The translations under genes and the position numbers were made by a program. From Streptomyces iconiensis (GTDB lineage: Bacteria; Actinomycetota; Actinomycetes; Streptomycetales; Streptomycetaceae), in NCBI RefSeq assembly GCF_028657195.3, contig NZ_JANCPR020000018.1, forward strand, positions 1 to 64,000: 64,000 bases of DNA. The letters are read 5' to 3'. Under the pieces are notes generated by a model. That model did not search any database and was not told the DNA's origin. It saw only the letters and a program-made list of their open reading frames with translations. Shown in pieces: positions 17,418 to 26,250 of this stretch; the first letter of the stretch is position 1, and each line of letters begins with the position of its first letter.

Positions 17418-18078
17418 CCGCAGGCGCGATGCCCACCGGGCAGCTGACGCCCGTGCCGCCGATGCCGCAGTAGCCGCCGGGGTTCTTGTCGAGGTACTGC
17501 TGGTGGTAGCCCTCGGCGGGGTAGAACGGGCGGGTGGCGTCGGCGGGGAGGATCTCGGTGGTGATGTCGCCGTGGCCGGAGGACTTCAGGACCTGCTGGT
17601 AGGCGTCCCGGGACGCCTCGGCCGTCGCGGCCTGCGCGGGGGAGTGCGTGTAGATCGCCGAACGGTACTGCGTACCGCGGTCGTTGCCCTGGCGGAAGCC
17701 CTGGGTCGGGTCGTGGCCCTCCCAGAAGCGCTTCAGCAGGGACTCGTACGAGATCTTCGCCGGGTCGAAGACCACGCGCACGGCCTCGGTGTGCCCCGTC
17801 ATGCCGGAGCAGACCTCTTCATAGGACGGGTTCGGGGTGGAGCCGCCCTGGTAGCCGGCGAGGGTCGTCCAGACGCCCTCCGTCTGCCAGAAGACGCGCT
17901 CGGCTCCCCAGAAGCAGCCCATGCCGAAGTCGGCGATCTCCAGGCCCTCGGGGTACGGGCCGAGCAGGGGGTTTCCGAGGACCGTATGGCGCTCGGGCAC
18001 CGTGTACGCGGGCTCCGGGCGGCCCGCCAGGGCCTCCTCGGGGGTGGGGAGCTGGTTCTTTGACCGGCCGAACAGCAT
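17410..18078 (-). CDS. msrA: peptide methionine sulfoxide reductase A
   Basis: Reduces the S-epimer of methionine sulfoxide in proteins, repairing oxidative damage. The 222-residue protein has the family motif GMGCFWGAERVFW, with catalytic Cys55, then VGYQGGS-like AGYQGGSTPNPSYEEVC and the C-terminal segment ending GGYCGIGGTGVSCPVG, which supplies resolving cysteines. The N-terminal extension (MLFGRSKNQLPTPEEAL) is usual for actinobacterial MsrA. It starts at ATG 18078, downstream of the mca and small membrane protein genes on the same strand. Confidence 0.96.
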   Translation of the reverse strand: MLFGRSKNQLPTPEEALAGRPEPAYTVPERHTVLGNPLLGPYPEGLEIADFGMGCFWGAERVFWQTEGVWTTLAGYQGGSTPNPSYEEVCSGMTGHTEAVRVVFDPAKISYESLLKRFWEGHDPTQGFRQGNDRGTQYRSAIYTHSPAQAATAEASRDAYQQVLKSSGHGDITTEILPADATRPFYPAEGYHQQYLDKNPGGYCGIGGTGVSCPVGIAPAGD

Positions 18079-18114
18079 GGGTGCTCCTGTTCGAGGGAGG
18101 GTGGCGGCGAGCCG

Positions 18115-18354
18115 TCAGCTCGTCGCCTTGGGTTCGGTCACGGCGGCCGGGGCCGCCGCCTCGGCGGGCTTCTCCTCGAAGTCCACCCGCTTCATGTGCT
18201 TGTTCATGGACTTCATCAGCATCCACACGGCGACACCGATCACCGCGAACACGATGAAGCCGAGGACACCGGGAGTGACCTTGTTCTTGTCCAGCTCCTC
18301 CGCGAGGGGAAGGAGCTGGGCTGCCGCCGAATGTGCCGTCTGCGTCGCACTCAT
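18115..18354 (-). CDS. small single-pass membrane protein
   Basis: A 79-residue protein with one central membrane helix (VTPGVLGFIVFAVIGVAVWMLM), a basic flank (KSMNKHMKRVDF) and an Ala/Pro/Lys tail. The start at 18354 lies 4 bases after the mca stop, so the pair is an operon. Its role is unknown; the tight linkage to mca suggests a link to mycothiol-based detoxification, but that is inference only. Confidence 0.8.
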   Translation of the reverse strand: MSATQTAHSAAAQLLPLAEELDKNKVTPGVLGFIVFAVIGVAVWMLMKSMNKHMKRVDFEEKPAEAAAPAAVTEPKATS

Positions 18355-18358
18355 GGCA

Positions 18359-19237
18359 TCAATTCTCCCGGATGCCCGCGAAGAGGTCGTCCTCGGGGAG
18401 GGAGGTGTCCACGAGCGACTTCGCCAGCTCGTACTCCTCCGTCGGCCAGGTGTCCTTCTGGATCTCCATCGGGACCCGGAACCAGCCGCCGTCGGGGTCG
18501 ATCTGCGTCGCGTGCGCGATCAGCGCCTTGTCACGGATCTCGAAGTACTCGCCGCACGGAACGTACGTGGTCAGCTCGCGCTCCTTGATCCCCATCTTGT
18601 CCCAGCGCTCCAGCCACTCCGTGTACGGGGAGTCCAGGCCGCGGTCGAGCATGGCCTGGTGCATGGCCTCGGTCCGCTTCCGGTTGAAGCCCTGGTTGTA
18701 GTAGACCTTCTGCGGCTGCCACACGGGCCCGAAGTCTTCCTCGGGGTACTTCCCGGTGTCCGAGGCGCCGTCGAAGGCGACCATCGTGACCTTGTGGGTC
18801 ATGATGTGGTCCGGATGCGGATACCCACCGTTCTCGTCGTAGGTCGTGATGACCTGCGGACGGAACTCGCGGATCAGCTTCACCAGCGCACCCGCCGCCT
18901 CGTCCACGTCCTGGAGTGCGAAGCACCCGTCCGGGAGCGGCGGCAGCGGGTCGCCCTCGGGCAGGCCCGAGTCGACAAAGCCCAGCCACGCCTGCTTGAC
19001 GCCCAGGATCTCCCTGGCCTCGTCCATCTCCTTCTTGCGCACCTCGTGGATGTGCTCCTCGACGTACGTGTCGCCCTGGAGCTTCGGGTTGAGGATGGAG
19101 CCGCGCTCTCCGCCGGTGCACGTCGCGACCAGCACGTCCACCCCCTCGTCGACGTACCTCGCCATGGTCGCCGCGCCCTTGCTCGACTCGTCGTCGGGGT
19201 GCGCGTGCACGGCCATCAGTCGCAGTTGCTCAGTCAA
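18359..19237 (-). CDS. mca: mycothiol S-conjugate amidase
   Basis: Cleaves mycothiol S-conjugates to a mercapturic acid and glucosaminyl-inositol, the detoxification route of actinomycetes. The 292-residue LmbE-like zinc enzyme begins MTEQLRLMAVHAHPDDESSKG, with zinc ligands His13 and Asp16 in HPDDE, and the third His in YPHPDHIMTH. The GGERGSILNP segment and the length fit Mca rather than the deacetylase MshB. It is followed by a small membrane protein gene and diverges from the DUF4307-type gene. Confidence 0.94.
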   Translation of the reverse strand: MTEQLRLMAVHAHPDDESSKGAATMARYVDEGVDVLVATCTGGERGSILNPKLQGDTYVEEHIHEVRKKEMDEAREILGVKQAWLGFVDSGLPEGDPLPPLPDGCFALQDVDEAAGALVKLIREFRPQVITTYDENGGYPHPDHIMTHKVTMVAFDGASDTGKYPEEDFGPVWQPQKVYYNQGFNRKRTEAMHQAMLDRGLDSPYTEWLERWDKMGIKERELTTYVPCGEYFEIRDKALIAHATQIDPDGGWFRVPMEIQKDTWPTEEYELAKSLVDTSLPEDDLFAGIREN

Positions 19238-19375
19238 GACTCAATCCTCGTAAGGTCAAAGCGGCCCCGCCTCAGCCCGGCCTCGGGGGCTTCGCGGGCG
19301 GCTTCTATAGTGACCGAATCAGCACCGCGATGTATTCCCGGTATTCCCCGCTCGCGCCTTTGAGAGGTACGGACC

Positions 19376-19807
19376 ATGGTTGACCTGCGCCAAGAGGTCC
19401 CCGAGGGGCGTTACGGGCGGAGGAAGGGCGCGGCGGACGGCCGGGCCACGGCGGATGACGCGCGCTCGGACCGCCGCCTGAAGATCACCGGCGGGGTGCT
19501 GGGCGTCCTGATGCTGGCGCTCATCGCCTGGATCGGCGGCAGCTACATCTCGAACCAGGATGTCAGCGGTGAGCTGATCAAGTTCAAGGTCGTCTCGAAG
19601 AGCGCCGTAGAGGTCCACCTGGAGGTCCGCAAGGACGCCGGTGTCCCCGGCGTCTGCACCCTGCGCGCGCGTGCGGAGGACGGCAGCGAGGTCGGCCGCA
19701 AGGACGTCCCCATCGCCGCCGCCAAGGCGCGCGTCGACGAGATCTTCACCATGCAGACGACGGGCCTCCCGACCAGCGCCGAGCTGGTCGGCTGCCAGGA
19801 GAAGTAG
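19376..19807 (+). CDS. DUF4307-type membrane-anchored protein
   Basis: A 143-residue protein with a charged N-terminus (REVPEGRYGRRKGAADGRAT), one membrane helix (ITGGVLGVLMLALIAWIGGSYI) and an extracytoplasmic beta-rich domain holding two cysteines (GVCTLRARAEDGSEVG and the C-terminal VGCQEK). This matches the DUF4307 family, which sits next to mca in many actinomycetes. The molecular role is unknown. It starts at ATG 19376, divergent from mca across a 138-bp promoter region. Confidence 0.85.
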   Translation: MVDLRQEVPEGRYGRRKGAADGRATADDARSDRRLKITGGVLGVLMLALIAWIGGSYISNQDVSGELIKFKVVSKSAVEVHLEVRKDAGVPGVCTLRARAEDGSEVGRKDVPIAAAKARVDEIFTMQTTGLPTSAELVGCQEK

Positions 19808-20355
19808 CCAGCACGCCGGCACGCCGGGGCGCTGGCACGCCGGGGTGCGGGCCCACGCGGCGGAAGCAGCCGTGGGAGGGCGCGGCCTCGCGCGGCTTCG
19901 CTCCGTTACGGCGCTTCGGTGGGGGTCTGCCCTCCCGGAGACCTGCCACCGGAGGTCCGCCCTCCCGGAGACCTCCCCCTGCTCCCTGGAGACCTGCCCC
20001 GGAGACCTGCCCCGGAGGTCGGCCCCCGGAGATCGGCCTCTACAGGTCGGCCCCCGGAGACGCGTACGGAGGCTGGCCCTCCGGGGGCCGACCCGCCGAA
20101 GTCGCCCCGCGAAGTCGCCGGCCGGGTTGCTGAGGGTGACGCGCGCCACACCTGCTCCGGGCCTCCGGGCCCTCCCGAGTCGGTCGGCGGCAGATGCGCG
20201 TCCGGTCGGCCGGGCATTGCGGCAGCAACGGGAGGTGTCGGACACGGCTCCGTCCGGGCCGCACGATCTTCACCTTTTCCTGGCAGACGGCGCTTCCGTT
20301 TCTCTTGTAGCTTCGGCATCAACTTGCAGATGTTCACTGGCAAACGGGGGAGTTC
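19808..20355. repeat. intergenic region with degenerate GGAGACCTGCC repeats
   Basis: No gene is supported here. Between about 19,920 and 20,060 the words CCCGGAGACCTGCC, GGAGGTCNGCCC and GGAGACCTCC recur many times in a row as irregular direct repeats. Upstream, CACGCCGG-type words repeat three times just after the 19,376 gene. The last 30 bp before 20,356 hold a good ribosome site (GGGGGAG) for the next gene. The repeat tract may mark the edge of the type-VII-like locus. Confidence 0.6.
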
Positions 20356-20943
20356 ATGTCTTTCGAACAGGAGTGGGCCGGTCTGGTCGAGAACGCGCGC
20401 GACGAGCAGTCCACGGCCATGCGCCTCAACGACGCTTCCGCTTCCAACGGCGGCGGCGGGGGCGGGGGCGGCGGGAAAACGCTTCGCGTGACGCCGCACG
20501 TCCTGCGCTCCCACGCGGGCCAGGCGGACAAGGTCAGCGACGAATTCGCGAAGGCGGACAACGAGACGATGCGGGAGACCGGCCATGTGCCCGGCTCCAT
20601 GAAGGGCTTCGCGAGCGATGAGGCGTTCGCGGACTTCCAGAAGACGTGGCGCGCGCAGATGAAGTACCTGGACGGCCTCTACACCGGGGTCGCCAAGGCA
20701 CTGCGCGCCGCGGCGACGACCTTCAAGGCGGAGGACGTCCGGCGCAAGGTGGAGATGGACAAGGTCGATCCGCCGCTGTACGGGCCGCCCGTGCCGAAGG
20801 ACGGCGGCACCCCCTCTCTGGTCCCGCCGAACTCCCCACTGCTGCCGAACTCACCGCTGCTTCCCCCGCAGTCCGGGGACAAGCCCCTGTACGGCCCTCC
20901 GTACGCGCCGACGCTCCCGTCCGCCTCCGAGCCGAAGTCCTAG
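20356..20943 (+). CDS. WXG100-like protein with proline-rich tail
   Basis: A 195-residue protein: an N-terminal segment, a run of nine glycines, a helical domain (about residues 45-120) with the helix-turn-helix shape of ESX/WXG100 proteins, and a Pro-rich tail with the short repeat LLPNSPLLPP and two copies of LYGPP. The turn region has DFQKTWRAQ rather than a strict WXG. It probably acts as an effector partner or secretion chaperone for the large protein 9 bp downstream. A GGGGGAG ribosome site precedes the ATG. Confidence 0.6.
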   Translation: MSFEQEWAGLVENARDEQSTAMRLNDASASNGGGGGGGGGKTLRVTPHVLRSHAGQADKVSDEFAKADNETMRETGHVPGSMKGFASDEAFADFQKTWRAQMKYLDGLYTGVAKALRAAATTFKAEDVRRKVEMDKVDPPLYGPPVPKDGGTPSLVPPNSPLLPNSPLLPPQSGDKPLYGPPYAPTLPSASEPKS

Positions 20944-20952
20944 GGGGCACCG

Positions 20953-23310
20953 ATGGACACTCCTCAGCTCAGCTACACCTCTGTGCGTGACGTCAACCTC
21001 GAACCGCTCCGGCAGGCGGTGAGCGCGTGGGGCAAGCTCCCCGGCAAGATCGACGCCGTGTCCACCACCTTCAGCCGCACCGTCTCCACGCCGCTGGAGG
21101 GATCCGGCTGGTTCGGCGAGACGGCGGAGTCCGCGTTCAAGAGGTTCCGCGGTATACGGCAGCAGATGTCCGAGGCATCCGGTCAGGCCGAGAAGATCGG
21201 CACCACCATGTCCGAGGCGCTCAAGGCGTTCGAGTCCGCGCAGAGGGCGCTCAAGGACGTCGAGGACGCGCTGAAAGACCCTCCGAAGGGCGGTGACGGC
21301 AAGCGCTATCTGAAGGTCAACCAGGCCGAAGGCGTCGTCTATCTCGACCCGCCCGACGACGTGGAGAACAGCCCGGCTCTCCAGAAGGCGTTCCATGAGT
21401 CGATCGTCACCTACAACAAGCGCATCAGCGAGGCGCTGGACGCCGCGAGCAACGCCGACCACGACCTGAAGACAGCCCTTCAGATCGACCCGCCGGGCAA
21501 GGGCTTCAACGACGACATAGCGGGACACCTCAAGGACGTCGACGCGGAGACCAAGAAGGACGTCGACGCCCTGATGAAGCTGGCGAACACGGAGGGCTTC
21601 AAGGAGAACCCCAAGCTGCTCTCCCAGTTCAACGGCATCCTCGCCAAGAACTCCCAGAACGCCGACTTCGCCGAGCAGTTCGCGCTGCGCAAGGGCGCGA
21701 AGGGCGTCCTCGACTTCTGGTACCAGACGGCCAAGCCGGGCTACGAGGACGGCCCGCTGGGCGAGCCGAAGAAGCGCCCGGCCGGAGTGACGAAGCAACT
21801 CGCGGCGCTCCAGGACAACCTGGGCGTCACGCTGGCCCTCGCCAGCCAGTCCGACTCGCCTGAGATGACGCAGTGGAAAAAGGATGCCATCGACCTCGGC
21901 TACAAGCGGCTGCCCGGAGAGCACCGGACGTATTTCGCCGACCCTCCCTACGGCTTCCAGGTGATGAGCAACCTGATGCGCACCGGGAAGTGGGACACGA
22001 AGTTCCTGGACACGTACGGCGACAAGCTCGTCGAGGTGGACAAGAAGTCCTTCACAGGGCCCGGCGGCCGGGTGGAGGACGACCAGACGCACCGCAAGTG
22101 GCTGGCCTACGGGCAGCAGCCGGCCGACTTCCTCAACTTCGGCCCCAAGTGGGACGAGGGCGAGGACCCGTTCACCGGGTATTTCGAGGCACTGGGCCAC
22201 AACAGCGACGCGTCGACGGGCTTCTTCAAGGACGACGAGAACTTCGACCACGTGATGCGCGAGCGCACGTGGCTGCCGGACGGCGAGGTTCCCGACTCCG
22301 GTAGCCAGAAGGACTTCAACGGCCCCCGGGTCGCCCTCGGGCACGCGCTGGGCTCCGCCACCACCGGTCACGACTGGGACGCCCCGCTGAACGTACCGGC
22401 GGAGCACACCAAGGACCAGGCCGACCTCATGTCCAAGATCGTCAAGGGCACGGGGTCGATGGACGATGAGGGGAACGCGAACATCTCCCTGGCCCCGGGC
22501 ATGCGCGAGGGCCTGGGGAACGCGGCGGCCGAGTACACACCGGACTTCTTCCGGGCCATGACCGACGGCGAGGGCGACGACAAGCTCTTCCCCATGTCCG
22601 GTGAACAGGCGGGCATGGAGCACCGTGAAGCGACGAGGTTCCTCGTGCAGCTCGGTCAGGACCCGGACGCGAACGCGGCGATAACCGCCGGCCAGAAGCT
22701 CTACACCGCCCAGGTGCTCGACCATCACCTGGGCGGCGACGTTCCCGAGGGGCAGCGGTACGACGCGCCTCCGCGTGACATCGTCCATGAGGTCCTCAAG
22801 ACGTCGGGAGAGATGTCGGGCACCCTGGCCTCCGGCGCACAGGAGGGCATCATCGGCCCGGCGGTCCTGGAGGAGAAGGACTACGACAAGGCGACGCTCA
22901 GCAACCGACTGTGGGGCAACACCGCCTTCGGTTCCGTGGTGACCGGAATCAGTGTGGCGGAGCCCGTCGTCTCCGCTCACCCCGTCGGCGCCGCGGTCAC
23001 CGCGGCGCTGGTCGTGGGGGCCTCAGGCGCCATGAGCAACGACGTGGACGCCGAGCACTGGGACATCAACAAGTCCGCCCCGGCGGCGGAGAAAGCCAGC
23101 GTGGTCTACGACGAGATGGCAGCGCGTGACGTGGTGCAGAACCAGAGGGTGCTCAAGGCCATCGGGGAGGAACACGGCGTCGATGTGTCGAGCAGCTGGG
23201 CCCGCCTGTACTCCGCCGAAGGCTTCAGCCAGGGCTACTCCAGGGTTGGGTCGACGGCGCCGTTCCTGACCTCCATCGAGCAAGTGAAGCAAATGGCCAT
23301 AGAGAAATAA
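20953..23310 (+). CDS. large WXG-domain protein, type VII substrate-like
   Basis: A 785-residue protein. Residues 1-110 form a WXG-type helical hairpin (TPLEGSGWFGETAESAFKRF, with WFG at the turn). The long central part resembles the DUF6571-type region of Streptomyces WXG proteins (FAEQFALRKGAKGVLDFWYQ, YGFQVMSNLMRTGKWDTKFL). Near the C-terminus a Gly/Ala-rich hydrophobic stretch (HPVGAAVTAALVVGASGA) is followed by a charged tail. No known toxin motif is visible. It is the middle gene of a four-gene same-strand run (spacings 9, 14 and 10 bp). Export by a type VII system encoded elsewhere is inference. Confidence 0.65.
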   Translation: MDTPQLSYTSVRDVNLEPLRQAVSAWGKLPGKIDAVSTTFSRTVSTPLEGSGWFGETAESAFKRFRGIRQQMSEASGQAEKIGTTMSEALKAFESAQRALKDVEDALKDPPKGGDGKRYLKVNQAEGVVYLDPPDDVENSPALQKAFHESIVTYNKRISEALDAASNADHDLKTALQIDPPGKGFNDDIAGHLKDVDAETKKDVDALMKLANTEGFKENPKLLSQFNGILAKNSQNADFAEQFALRKGAKGVLDFWYQTAKPGYEDGPLGEPKKRPAGVTKQLAALQDNLGVTLALASQSDSPEMTQWKKDAIDLGYKRLPGEHRTYFADPPYGFQVMSNLMRTGKWDTKFLDTYGDKLVEVDKKSFTGPGGRVEDDQTHRKWLAYGQQPADFLNFGPKWDEGEDPFTGYFEALGHNSDASTGFFKDDENFDHVMRERTWLPDGEVPDSGSQKDFNGPRVALGHALGSATTGHDWDAPLNVPAEHTKDQADLMSKIVKGTGSMDDEGNANISLAPGMREGLGNAAAEYTPDFFRAMTDGEGDDKLFPMSGEQAGMEHREATRFLVQLGQDPDANAAITAGQKLYTAQVLDHHLGGDVPEGQRYDAPPRDIVHEVLKTSGEMSGTLASGAQEGIIGPAVLEEKDYDKATLSNRLWGNTAFGSVVTGISVAEPVVSAHPVGAAVTAALVVGASGAMSNDVDAEHWDINKSAPAAEKASVVYDEMAARDVVQNQRVLKAIGEEHGVDVSSSWARLYSAEGFSQGYSRVGSTAPFLTSIEQVKQMAIEK

Positions 23311-23324
23311 GGGAACGCACACGC

Positions 23325-23912
23325 ATGAACCGCCCGCTCCGCATCACCCTGTTCACCGTCCTCGCCGTGGCCCTGGTCGCGGCGGGGGCCGTGGGTGGCG
23401 CCCTCTACGCCCATGAGGACCCCAAGGAACCGAAGAAGTTCTCCGAGCGAACGAAGGGCTCCACTTGCTGGGCGGCCGGATCGGTGCTGGACCGGCTCGT
23501 CCCCGCGTCCCCTTCCGCGGAAAGCTCGATGTACGCGACACGAGAAGAGCTTCAGTACGACTCCTCGTGCCTTATCACCGCGGACGGCAAGCAAATACTG
23601 CGGGTCTCCGTCAAGCAGCAGAACTCCGTGCAGAAGCTCGACCGGTTCGGCACGGGTGCGGGACACGGCAAGACGAAAAGCATCCCCGGCTTCGAGCAGG
23701 GCTGGTCCTCCCGGGACGTCGCCAGCGTCGCCGTGCCTTGCACCAAGAACACAGGCGACGACAACGCCACCAACCTGTACGTCAAGGCTCAGGCGTGGGG
23801 CAAGAACTACCCGCAGTCGCGCGAGGACATGGTGCGGATCGTGAAGCAGGCGGTCAAGAAACACCGCCACATGGTCTGTGTCACGCTGCCGACGTTGTAC
23901 GCCACCTCGTAG
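23325..23912 (+). CDS. membrane-anchored protein of the WXG locus
   Basis: A 195-residue protein with a single N-terminal membrane helix (ITLFTVLAVALVAAGAVGGALY) and an extracytoplasmic domain with five cysteines, in TCWAAGS, SSCLI, AVPCTKN and MVCVT among others. The domain is beta-rich and the family is not recognised. The ATG lies 14 bp after the large WXG gene. Position and topology suggest a partner of, or immunity to, the WXG product at the cell surface, but there is no direct evidence. Confidence 0.65.
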   Translation: MNRPLRITLFTVLAVALVAAGAVGGALYAHEDPKEPKKFSERTKGSTCWAAGSVLDRLVPASPSAESSMYATREELQYDSSCLITADGKQILRVSVKQQNSVQKLDRFGTGAGHGKTKSIPGFEQGWSSRDVASVAVPCTKNTGDDNATNLYVKAQAWGKNYPQSREDMVRIVKQAVKKHRHMVCVTLPTLYATS

Positions 23913-23922
23913 GGAGCCGCCC

Positions 23923-24054
23923 ATGGCGGAACGCCACGACCGGGCCCAGGCCGACGCCGATGCCGCCGTCGGCGCCATGACCGTCCGCCGTGCGGGCGCG
24001 GTCACGCGGGGAGTTCACGCGCGCGTCGAGTGGGCCTCGGAGCTGGGCCTGTGA
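23923..24054 (+). CDS. 43-residue small protein at the end of the WXG operon
   Basis: ATG 23923 has GGGAG 6 bases upstream and lies 10 bp after the preceding stop. It opens a 43-codon frame beginning MAERHDRAQADADAAVGAMT and ending EWASELGL. The composition is charged and helical, and third positions are G/C-rich. It could be a true small gene or the truncated 5' end of a larger one. Unknown function. Confidence 0.45.
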   Translation: MAERHDRAQADADAAVGAMTVRRAGAVTRGVHARVEWASELGL

Positions 24055-24151
24055 GCGCCCGGTGGGGAGGGGCTCCGGGAAACGTGGGCCCCGCGAAAAC
24101 GGGCAGGGGGACTGACAAGAACAGCCGCACACACAGGAGCACCGCACACAC

Positions 24152-24772
24152 ATGTACCGCTGGGAAACAACAGAGGCCGTCACCACTCAACGCGTGTTCG
24201 GAATCATCAGGTCGGCCACGCACCAGGATGCGGCGGCAGCCGCAGAGACCGTTCTGGACGCCGGGCTGCACGCGGTGGAGGTGGCCCTGACCACACCCCA
24301 CGCGACCAGGGCCATCGAGGCACTGGCCACGGCGCGCCCTGACGCGTTGATCGGCGCCGGCACGGTCCTGGACGCCACGGCGGCCCGGCACGCGATCGAG
24401 GCCGGAGCCCGCTTCCTCGTCTCTCCCAGCCTGCACCCCGAGGTCATCAGAACCGGCCACAGATTCGGCGTGCCGGTCTTCCCCGGCGTCACGACACCGA
24501 CGGAGATGGTCCAGGCGCTGGAGGAGGGCGCAGACGCCCTCAAACTGTTCCCGGCCTCAGCCGTGACCCCCTCGTGGCTGCGCGATGTACGTGCCGCGCT
24601 TCCCCAGGCGCCCCTGATCCCCACGGGCGGCGTGACCGTCGACAACGCCCCGGAGTGGATCGCGGCCGGCGCTGTGGCCTGCGGCATGGGCTCGGCCCTG
24701 ACCTCGGGCGGCACGCGTGCTGCGGGGGCGCGGGTGGCGACGCTGCTGGACGCGCTGGCCCGGGCCCGGTGA
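24152..24772 (+). CDS. eda: KDPG/KHG aldolase
   Basis: Cleaves 2-keto-3-deoxy-6-phosphogluconate (or 4-hydroxy-2-oxoglutarate) to pyruvate and an aldehyde. The 206-residue TIM-barrel protein has the class I Schiff-base lysine Lys131 in ADALKLFPA, the catalytic glutamate Glu43 in HAVEVAL, and the phosphate-binding loops PTGGVTVDN and CGMGSALTSGG. The size is normal. No Entner-Doudoroff dehydratase or kinase lies next to it, so it may serve sugar-acid catabolism. The ATG follows a stretch with a weak ribosome site. Confidence 0.9.
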   Translation: MYRWETTEAVTTQRVFGIIRSATHQDAAAAAETVLDAGLHAVEVALTTPHATRAIEALATARPDALIGAGTVLDATAARHAIEAGARFLVSPSLHPEVIRTGHRFGVPVFPGVTTPTEMVQALEEGADALKLFPASAVTPSWLRDVRAALPQAPLIPTGGVTVDNAPEWIAAGAVACGMGSALTSGGTRAAGARVATLLDALARAR

Positions 24773-25456
24773 GCCTCGCCCGATGAGCCGGGCCCGGTGA
24801 GCCGGGTCTGGTGAGCCGGGGCGTTCCGGGCGGTCACCGACCGGCGGCCGGGAGAGGGATGGCGCGCTCGCGCGCTGCCGGGCGCGTTCGGTGACGACAC
24901 ATTCGCGCAACGCGTACGGCCACACGTACGGCCAACGCGTACGGCCACACGTACGCCCAACACGTACGCCCAACGCCTCGCGGTCGCTGAGGGGTTGCCG
25001 ACGGCCCGCCGTGGCTTCGCGCTGATGCGGTGCGCGGTGCGCGGTGCGTGGTGCGCGGCGGTCGCCTCGGCCCGGTACGGGGCGGCGTCCGACGTGCGAC
25101 GACTGCTGCGCCGGGACACCGCTCGGTATCCGGAACGGCGCCCGGGCCGTTCCCGGACCACCCGGCGGCCCCCGTGGCCGCGAAACCGCGCCCGGGGGCC
25201 GGACGGGAATCGCGCCCGGCCCGGGGCCCGCTCGACCCCGGGGACCAGCTTCCGGCCCTTACCAGCACCGGCTCCAGGCCGCCACAGGGCCTGGTGTTCT
25301 CACGGCGCCCGCACCTCTGTGACCTGGACCTGGGCCCTGGGCTTCTTCCCTTTTCCGCCGGAATTGTTAAGCTCGTGGTTTCGCCCACCTCTGAAGGCGC
25401 AGCCTTCTTGGTAGGGCGATTGCTTATATTCCCACCAGTACCGACGAGGAGCACCT
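24773..25456. repeat. gene-free stretch with 25-bp tandem repeat and greA leader
   Basis: No gene is supported. At 24912-24974 a 25-bp unit (GCGTACGGCCACACGTACGG...) occurs twice, plus a 13-bp partial copy. From 25,020 to 25,320 there are only GC-rich low-complexity words. Just before greA a 6-bp hairpin, GAAGGC-GCA-GCCTTC (about 25392-25406), lies in the probable leader, followed by the AT-rich GCTTATATTCCC. GGAGCACC serves as the greA ribosome site. Confidence 0.6.
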
Positions 25457-25954
25457 GTGACCCAGACCAGCGACAACGTCACCTGGCTGACCCAGGAGGC
25501 GTATCACCAGCTCAAGGCCGAGCTGGAGTACCTGTCGGGTCCTGCACGCACCGAGATCTCCAAGAAGATCGAGGCGGCTCGCGAAGAGGGCGACCTCCGC
25601 GAGAACGGCGGGTACCACGCGGCCAAGGAGGAACAGGGCAAGCAGGAGTTGCGGATCCGCCAGCTCCAGCAGCTCCTGGACAACGCCAAGGTCGGTGAGG
25701 CTCCCGCCGACGACGGCGTCGTGGAGCCCGGCATGGTGGTGACGATCGCCTTCGACGGTGACGAGGACGACACGATCACCTTCCTCCTGGCGTCGCGTGA
25801 ATACGCCAGCGCGGACATCGAGACGTACTCCCCGCAGTCCCCGCTGGGTACCGGTGTGAACGGCAAGAAGGTCGGTCAGGACGCCGAGTACGAGCTGCCG
25901 AACGGCAAGATGGCCTCCGTGCGGATCCTGCGGGCGAAGCCCTACGAGAAGTAG
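25457..25954 (+). CDS. greA: transcription elongation factor GreA
   Basis: Rescues backtracked RNA polymerase by stimulating cleavage of the nascent transcript. The 165-residue protein has an N-terminal coiled coil (about residues 10-80: LTQEAYHQLKAELEYLSG through QELRIRQLQQLLDNA), with the acidic tip region EGDLRENGGYHAAKEEQ, and a C-terminal FKBP-like domain (YSPQSPLGTGVNGKKVGQ). The start is GTG 25457 with GAGGAGCACC upstream. A strong terminator follows. The WXG locus and eda stand between it and the mca/DUF4307 genes. Confidence 0.95.
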   Translation: MTQTSDNVTWLTQEAYHQLKAELEYLSGPARTEISKKIEAAREEGDLRENGGYHAAKEEQGKQELRIRQLQQLLDNAKVGEAPADDGVVEPGMVVTIAFDGDEDDTITFLLASREYASADIETYSPQSPLGTGVNGKKVGQDAEYELPNGKMASVRILRAKPYEK

Positions 25955-25981
25955 GCAGCCAGGGCCGCGAAGGCCCCACTC

Positions 25982-26016
25982 ACGAACGACCGGCGCACAG
26001 CGCGCCGGTCGTTCGT
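25982..26016 (+). terminator. terminator after greA
   Basis: A perfect 15-bp stem, ACGAACGACCGGCGC at 25982-25996 and its complement at 26002-26016, with a 5-base loop, 27 bp after the greA stop. A pyrimidine-rich tract follows. Confidence 0.85.
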
Positions 26017-26150
26017 CGTTCCCCCGCCGGGCCCCGCCTCGTCCCGCCCTGCCCTGCCCCCGCGCCGGATCGGGAGCCGTCGTCGTCCGCCGCCGTCCTC
26101 CGCGCCGTTCCCCGGCGTCCCGGCGTCCCCGGCGTCCTGCGCGTTGTCGT

Positions 26151-26198
26151 CCCCGTCGTTGCCCGTCGTTGCCCGTCGTTGCCCGTCGTTGCCCGTCG
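26151..26198. repeat. 10-bp tandem repeat upstream of phoA
   Basis: GCCCGTCGTT occurs three times in direct succession from 26161, with imperfect copies on both sides (26151-26160 and 26191-26198). It lies between the greA terminator and the phoA promoter. No gene is visible in 25,955-26,326. Confidence 0.75.
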
Positions 26199-26228
26199 GC
26201 GTTCGTCCGTCGTTCGTGGTGTGGGCCT

Positions 26229-26250
26229 GTTCACCTGGCGTACATGCGCC
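26229..26250 (+). promoter_or_regulatory. probable PHO box of phoA
   Basis: Two adjacent 11-bp units, GTTCACCTGGC (26229-26239) and GTACATGCGCC (26240-26250), fit the direct-repeat PHO box bound by PhoP in Streptomyces, whose core is GTTCACC. The second unit is poorer. A TACAGG at 26263-26268 could be the -10 box. The site lies 77 bp before the phoA ATG, so induction by phosphate starvation is expected. Confidence 0.65.

Noticed and set aside
20851..22980. 709-codon minus-strand frame opposite the large WXG gene
   Set aside because: The plus-strand frame has a WXG motif, ribosome site and operon spacing; the minus frame has no recognisable motif.
24834..25454. 206-codon minus-strand frame before greA
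   Set aside because: It runs through tandem repeats and has Arg/Pro/Gly-rich sequence without motifs.
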